From Lentzea albidocapillata (GTDB lineage: Bacteria; Actinomycetota; Actinomycetes; Mycobacteriales; Pseudonocardiaceae), in assembly GCF_000719115.1 (NCBI RefSeq), contig NZ_JOEA01000011.1, positions 124,001 through 188,000 on the forward strand: DNA of 64,000 nucleotides, in the 5' to 3' direction. Below are positions 60,305 to 64,000 of this stretch, in pieces; the first letter of the stretch is position 1; each line of letters opens with the position of its first letter. Made by a program: the position numbers and the translations under genes. Under the pieces are notes generated by a model. It searched no databases. It saw only the letters and a program-made list of their open reading frames with translations, and was not told the DNA's origin.

Positions 60305-61123
60305 GTGATCCGTCGTGCCGTGCTCCTGACTGCCGTAGCGGTGTTCGCCACCGCCTGTGGGAGCGGTGACACCAGCACAGTCATCGGACGTGCTGACTCC
60401 GGGAAGCTGACCATCGGCATCCGTTACGACCAGCCGGGCCTGAGCGAGCGGCGCCTCGACGGCCGGTACGTCGGCTTCGACGTGGACGTCGCCAAGTACG
60501 TGGCGAACGAGCTCGGGGTGGAGGAAGGCGGCATCACCTTCAAGGAGGCGCGTGGCGCCGCCCGCGAGTCGATGCTCGAGAACGGCGAGGCCGACCTGAT
60601 CATCGCCTCGTACTCGATCACCGATGCCCGCAAGGAGAAGGTCGCCTTCGCCGGCCCGTACTTCGAGACGGGCCAGGGGATGCTGGTGCGCTATACCGAG
60701 AACTCCATCCAGGGCCCTGAGACCATGAACGGCCGCAAACTGTGCTCGGTCAAGGGTTCGACCTCCGCGCAGAAGGTGAAGTCGGACTTCGCCCAGCAGG
60801 TGCAGATCATCGAGTACGGCCAGTACTCCGACTGTGTGATCGCTCTCATGGCGGGCAACGTCGATGCCGTCACGACCGACGAGGTCATCCTCGCCGGGTT
60901 CGCCGCGGAGAACCCCGAACTGCTCAAGCTCGTCGGCAAGACCTTCTCCAAGGAGCGTTATGGCATCGGCGTGCCGAAGGGTGACGCCGAGTCGCGCGAC
61001 GCCGTGAACAAGGCAATCGAGAAGATGATTTCGAGCGGTGAGTGGAAGCGGGCCCTCGAACGCAACGTCGGTCCGTCGGGTTACGAGATCCCGCAGCCAC
61101 CCCAGATCACCGAAAAGTCCTAG
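60305..61123 (+). CDS. Glutamate-type ABC transporter substrate-binding lipoprotein
   Basis: A 272-residue family 3 solute-binding protein: lipobox FATAC at residues 14-18, LTIGIRYDQPGLSERRLDGR, YVGFDVDVAKYVANELGV, and ADLIIASYSITDARKEKVAF, as in GluB. It binds an acidic or polar amino acid. No permease or ATPase gene is beside it, so it is an orphan or serves as a sensor. Its end overlaps the convergent L,D-transpeptidase by four bases. Confidence 0.87.
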   Translation: MIRRAVLLTAVAVFATACGSGDTSTVIGRADSGKLTIGIRYDQPGLSERRLDGRYVGFDVDVAKYVANELGVEEGGITFKEARGAARESMLENGEADLIIASYSITDARKEKVAFAGPYFETGQGMLVRYTENSIQGPETMNGRKLCSVKGSTSAQKVKSDFAQQVQIIEYGQYSDCVIALMAGNVDAVTTDEVILAGFAAENPELLKLVGKTFSKERYGIGVPKGDAESRDAVNKAIEKMISSGEWKRALERNVGPSGYEIPQPPQITEKS

Positions 61124-62277
61124 GACGTAGCGGCCGACTTCGACGTCCAGGTGGCCCAGTCGAACGCCCAGTCGTAGTAGTCGCCGTCCGACGCCTGCAA
61201 CGGCTGGGACGAACCGACGACCTCGACCGGGTCACCCAGCATCGTCAGGTCGTAGAAGATCTTCGCGTTGGCGCCGGACAGGTTCGCGCACCCGTGGGAG
61301 ACGTTCTCCTTGCCCTGCTTCGGGATCGTGTTGTTGTTCTCGTGCACGAACTCGCCGTTCTGCGAGATCAGCACGGCCCACGTGACCGGGATGTCCTTGT
61401 AGCCGAAGACCGCGTTGGTCATCGTCCGCGCGGCCTGCTTCTGCTGCACCACGTGGATGCCGCCGCGGGTCTCGGCGCGCTTGTCGTTCTCCATCCCGTA
61501 CGACGCCGGGAAGTTGTGCAGCAGCACGCCGTCGCGGTAGATCTCGAACCGCTTGGTCTGGGTGTTCGCCTTGGCGACCAGCGCCCGGTCCGCGATCTTG
61601 AACTGCACGTGCAGGTCGGAGGCTCCGTACGCGCCGCCCCCGAACGGCACGCCGTAGACACCGACGTCGACCGAGACCTCGGTGTTCGGCTTCCAATACT
61701 CACGCGGCCGCCAGTGCGCTTCTTGGTCCGACAGCCACGCCCAAGCGCCCTCGGTCGGGACGGAAGTCGTGACGGTCATGGACTTCTGCACGGCGGCCTT
61801 GTCCGCGACCGGCGCGCTGAAGGTCACCTTGACCGGCTGCGCGATGCCGTATGTCTGGTGGTCGCCGACGTTCAGCTTCGCGCCGGTGAGCCGCTGCGGC
61901 TTGATGGTGCGGAACGACCCGGTGACCGGGACGTCGGTCCCGTCCTCACCCTTGGCCGAACCGGACCAGGTGTACGCCTTGTCGTAGCCCAGGTCCTCGG
62001 TCGCGACCCAGCGACCGGCGGAGAGCTCCCCCTTCACCACCCGGCCGTCGGCGCCCGTTAGTACGACGGCGGTCAGCGCGCCACCGATCATTCCGACCTC
62101 GAATGGTCCGGCCGGGCTGATCCCCTCACCCGATGACGGGGTCACCGTCAGTACTGCCTTCGCCTTCTGCTCCGCGGCCGGTGCAGTGGCTTGCGAACCG
62201 GCCTCGGGCGCACCGTCGGGCGCGGCACTGCAGGCGGTCAATCCCAGTAGTAGAGCCAAAACCAGTGGCCGGAACAC
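61120..62277 (-). CDS. L,D-transpeptidase lipoprotein with Ig-like domains
   Basis: A 385-residue lipoprotein (lipobox LGLTAC at about 11-16) with two Ig-like modules (about 40-240) and a C-terminal YkuD domain. The catalytic site is HENNNTIPKQGKENVSHGCA followed by NLS, in which the Cys of SHGC is the nucleophile. It makes 3-3 crosslinks in peptidoglycan and gives resistance to most penicillins in the family. GTG 62277 has GGGGGG four bases upstream. Confidence 0.92.
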   Translation of the reverse strand: MFRPLVLALLLGLTACSAAPDGAPEAGSQATAPAAEQKAKAVLTVTPSSGEGISPAGPFEVGMIGGALTAVVLTGADGRVVKGELSAGRWVATEDLGYDKAYTWSGSAKGEDGTDVPVTGSFRTIKPQRLTGAKLNVGDHQTYGIAQPVKVTFSAPVADKAAVQKSMTVTTSVPTEGAWAWLSDQEAHWRPREYWKPNTEVSVDVGVYGVPFGGGAYGASDLHVQFKIADRALVAKANTQTKRFEIYRDGVLLHNFPASYGMENDKRAETRGGIHVVQQKQAARTMTNAVFGYKDIPVTWAVLISQNGEFVHENNNTIPKQGKENVSHGCANLSGANAKIFYDLTMLGDPVEVVGSSQPLQASDGDYYDWAFDWATWTSKSAATS

Positions 62278-62599
62278 GGTCCCCCCAAGATCCCCTCGTC
62301 CAACGAACATGAGGACGCGCGGCGGTGGAACACGTTGCTCGGCAAATTGCGATCACCCACCCGGACCAGCGGCTTTCCTCCTATTGAGGCACCCAACCGG
62401 CCGGTAATGATCTGTAGTGCTATGACCAATCACACGTTAGGCTGACCCGCGCAGGCCGTGGTTTCTGTGTTCGTGCTTCACACGCTCGCGGAACGACACG
62501 CGGGCGTGCGGTGCGCTCTCAGCGAGTTTGCCGACCGCCCCCGGGACGGCCGGGGTTGCACGGTGCAGCCCCAAGCTTTCCTGCGATGGAGGCAGGTAC
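62278..62599. promoter_or_regulatory. cspA upstream region with long 5' leader
   Basis: No gene is seen in these 322 bases between divergent ldt and cspA. TAGGCT at 62438-62443 is a good -10 candidate and would give a leader of about 150 bases, as is usual for cold-shock genes whose mRNA leader senses temperature. GGAGG at 62588-62592 is the cspA ribosome site. Confidence 0.5.
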
Positions 62600-62803
62600 A
62601 TGGCACAGGGCACTGTCAAGTGGTTCAACTCCGAAAAGGGCTTTGGTTTCATCGCCCAGGACAACGGCGGCGCTGACGTCTTCGTCCACTACTCGGAGAT
62701 CCAGGGTCAGGGTTTCCGCACCCTGGAGGAGAACCAGCGAGTGGAGTTCGAGGTCGGCCAGGGCACCAAGGGTCCGCAGGCCCAGAACGTCCGCGCGGTC
62801 TGA
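62600..62803 (+). CDS. cspA: Cold-shock protein
   Basis: A 67-residue CSD protein with RNP1 KGFGFIAQD and RNP2 DVFVHYSEI, starting [14 protein letters not shown]. It binds single-stranded RNA and DNA as a chaperone. GGAGG lies seven bases before the ATG. A strong terminator follows. Confidence 0.95.
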   Translation: MAQGTVKWFNSEKGFGFIAQDNGGADVFVHYSEIQGQGFRTLEENQRVEFEVGQGTKGPQAQNVRAV

Positions 62804-62837
62804 GGTTTGTAATACGCCGCAATTGAAGTCGTACGTG

Positions 62838-62875
62838 AGAAGGACCCTCGACCGGGCTCGGTCGAGGGTCCTTCT
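62838..62875. terminator. Bidirectional terminator after cspA
   Basis: AGAAGGACCCTCGACCG and CGGTCGAGGGTCCTTCT are exact complements around a GGCT loop. It lies between the convergent cspA and a small minus-strand gene and can serve both. Confidence 0.8.
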
Positions 62876-62891
62876 TCGTGGTCGTTCTCGA

Positions 62892-63197
62892 CTAGTGGCC
62901 GCGCTGGCGCGCTTCCCACTCCAGGCGCTGCATGACCCACTCCGTGGCGAGAGCCTGCGGGGAGGTCTGGCGCTCGGCGGCGAGCTCCTTGAGCTGCTCG
63001 TTCGCCATGAGTTGCAGCCTCAGCTGGTACACCTGCGCGCTGCCGAAGCCCGAGGCGGTGGTCTCGTTGTCCGCGTCCGGGGCCAGGGCGGCCAAGTAGG
63101 AGGTCAGCTCTTCGTCGTGCGACGTCTCCGGTTGCTGCGGTTCGTCCGCAGGGCGGTGACGGCCGGACTTGGAGCGTCCGAGGGATCCGATAGGCAC
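62892..63197 (-). CDS. Small hypothetical protein
   Basis: A 101-residue soluble protein with a polar N-terminus (MPIGSLGRSKSGRHRPADEP) and a helical C-terminus (YQLRLQLMANEQLKELAAER, TEWVMQRLEWEARQ) that resembles a ribbon-helix-helix or antitoxin-like segment. No partner toxin is near. Function unknown. Confidence 0.6.
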   Translation of the reverse strand: MPIGSLGRSKSGRHRPADEPQQPETSHDEELTSYLAALAPDADNETTASGFGSAQVYQLRLQLMANEQLKELAAERQTSPQALATEWVMQRLEWEARQRGH

Positions 63198-63325
63198 CGG
63201 GACACGATAACGGCTCGGTCACGGAACCCAAACCCCTGTGAGCCGGGTCACCCCAAGGTGTAAATGGGTCTACTCAGAGTGGATCTCCGGCGAGTACCTG
63301 CCGAGCGGACCGATGGAGCTGCGGA

Positions 63326-63358
63326 GGCCCCCGCGCCAGGGGGAGGAACGCGGGGGCC
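63326..63358 (-). terminator. Hairpin downstream of the metal ATPase gene
   Basis: GGCCCCCGCG/CGCGGGGGCC forms a ten-base GC stem about 95 bases after the ATPase stop codon. The remaining non-coding DNA from 63198 to 63452 shows no gene. Confidence 0.5.
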
Positions 63359-63452
63359 GGAGGGGATCTCCACAGGCGCTGACCGGGGGTGTGTCAGCTT
63401 TTGGATTGTTGCACGCGCACGCGCTCGTTGGGGAGTGTTCGCAACCAGATTC

Positions 63453-64000
63453 TTATGCCGCCGATGAACGGAAACCCCGTAGTCGCAAGCTGTTGGTAAC
63501 AACGAACACGCTGCTGAAGGCCATTGCGGCGCCCGCGATCATGGGGTTCAGCAGACCGAGGGCCGCGAGTGGAAGTCCAGCGACGTTGTAGGCGAACGCC
63601 CAGAAAAGGTTCCCCTTGATCGTGCCCAAAGTCTTGCGGGACAACCGAATCGCGTCCGCCGCCACGCGCAGGTCGCCGCGCACCAGGGTCAGGTCGCTCG
63701 CCTCGATCGCCACGTCGGTGCCGGTTCCCATGGCCAGCCCCAGATCCGCGGCCGCGAGGGCCGGCGCGTCGTTCACGCCGTCGCCGACCATGGCCACAAC
63801 TCGGCCCTGTGCCTGGAGATTCCGGACCGCTTCGACTTTGCCGGAGGGCAGGACGTCGGCGATGACCTCGTCGATACCCACTTCGGCCGCGACTTCGGCG
63901 GCCACGGAGGCGTTGTCGCCGGTCAGCAACACCGGCCGCAAACCGAGTTCCTTCAGTTCCTGAATCGCTTGTGCGGACGTGGGTTTGACGACGTCCGACA
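63453..64000 (-). CDS. P1B-type heavy-metal ATPase, C-terminal part (start off window)
   Basis: The visible 182 residues are the end of a P-type ATPase: [20 protein letters not shown] (nucleotide domain), [20 protein letters not shown] (hinge, conserved [10 protein letters not shown]) and the last two spans, with [20 protein letters not shown] and [20 protein letters not shown]...SSVxVVxNSLRL is typical of CopA-like Cu+ pumps, so copper export is most likely. The frame is open to the right edge. Confidence 0.9.
   Translation of the reverse strand, partial: SDVVKPTSAQAIQELKELGLRPVLLTGDNASVAAEVAAEVGIDEVIADVLPSGKVEAVRNLQAQGRVVAMVGDGVNDAPALAAADLGLAMGTGTDVAIEASDLTLVRGDLRVAADAIRLSRKTLGTIKGNLFWAFAYNVAGLPLAALGLLNPMIAGAAMAFSSVFVVTNSLRLRGFRSSAA

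Overview
The window is high-GC DNA (roughly 70 percent G+C by eye) from an actinobacterium. Leaderless starts with TANNNT boxes, a mycothiol synthase (mshD), an orphan GlnR-type regulator, an RsiG-like anti-sigma factor, a cysteine-rich leader peptide in front of sulfurtransferase genes and an actinomycete integrative element all fit a filamentous Pseudonocardiales-type organism (Lentzea or Saccharothrix-like). Genus is inference only.

Left core (1-31.9 kb): RsiG-like c-di-GMP-responsive anti-sigma factor (cut by the edge), a beta-keto acid cleavage enzyme, ygfZ-fur back to back with pabC, a secreted GH18 chitinase with a DasR-type operator, pxpBC, a strange array of 17-bp palindromes, a nitrobindin-like protein with a coupled 32-aa membrane peptide, the leader peptide-DUF4395-sulfurtransferase-sseC operon, a hydrolase-DUF2993-thioredoxin operon, glnR, mshD, pstSCAB with a PHO box, phoU, a very long LCP ligase, a GGDEF protein, dusB and several membrane or redox proteins ending in an MFS exporter.

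Mobile element (32.0-47.7 kb): an actinomycete integrative and conjugative element (AICE) sits in the 3' end of tRNA-Lys(TTT), bounded by a 69-bp direct repeat. It carries pSAM2-type parts (Pra-like activator, NUDIX/Pif-like protein, FtsK/TraB-type translocase, HUH replication initiator, Xis, tyrosine integrase) and two cargo blocks of clearly lower GC. One is a complete DarTG toxin-antitoxin pair. The other is an unfamiliar four-gene module: SMC-like ATPase, GHKL histidine kinase, response-regulator/kinase-fold fusion and HD phosphohydrolase. This module is the best candidate for an undescribed system. The integrase is frameshifted just before its catalytic Tyr, and a decayed second integrase tail lies beyond DarTG, so the element looks composite and possibly locked in place.

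Right core (47.8-64 kb): two tandem class C-type serine hydrolases, a CobW-type GTPase, a three-gene NfeD-like/flotillin/1472-aa AAA ATPase operon (second candidate system), a PPOX enzyme, an MpaB-type oxygenase, a glutamate-type binding lipoprotein, an L,D-transpeptidase, a cold-shock protein and the 3' end of a P1B-type metal ATPase cut by the right edge.
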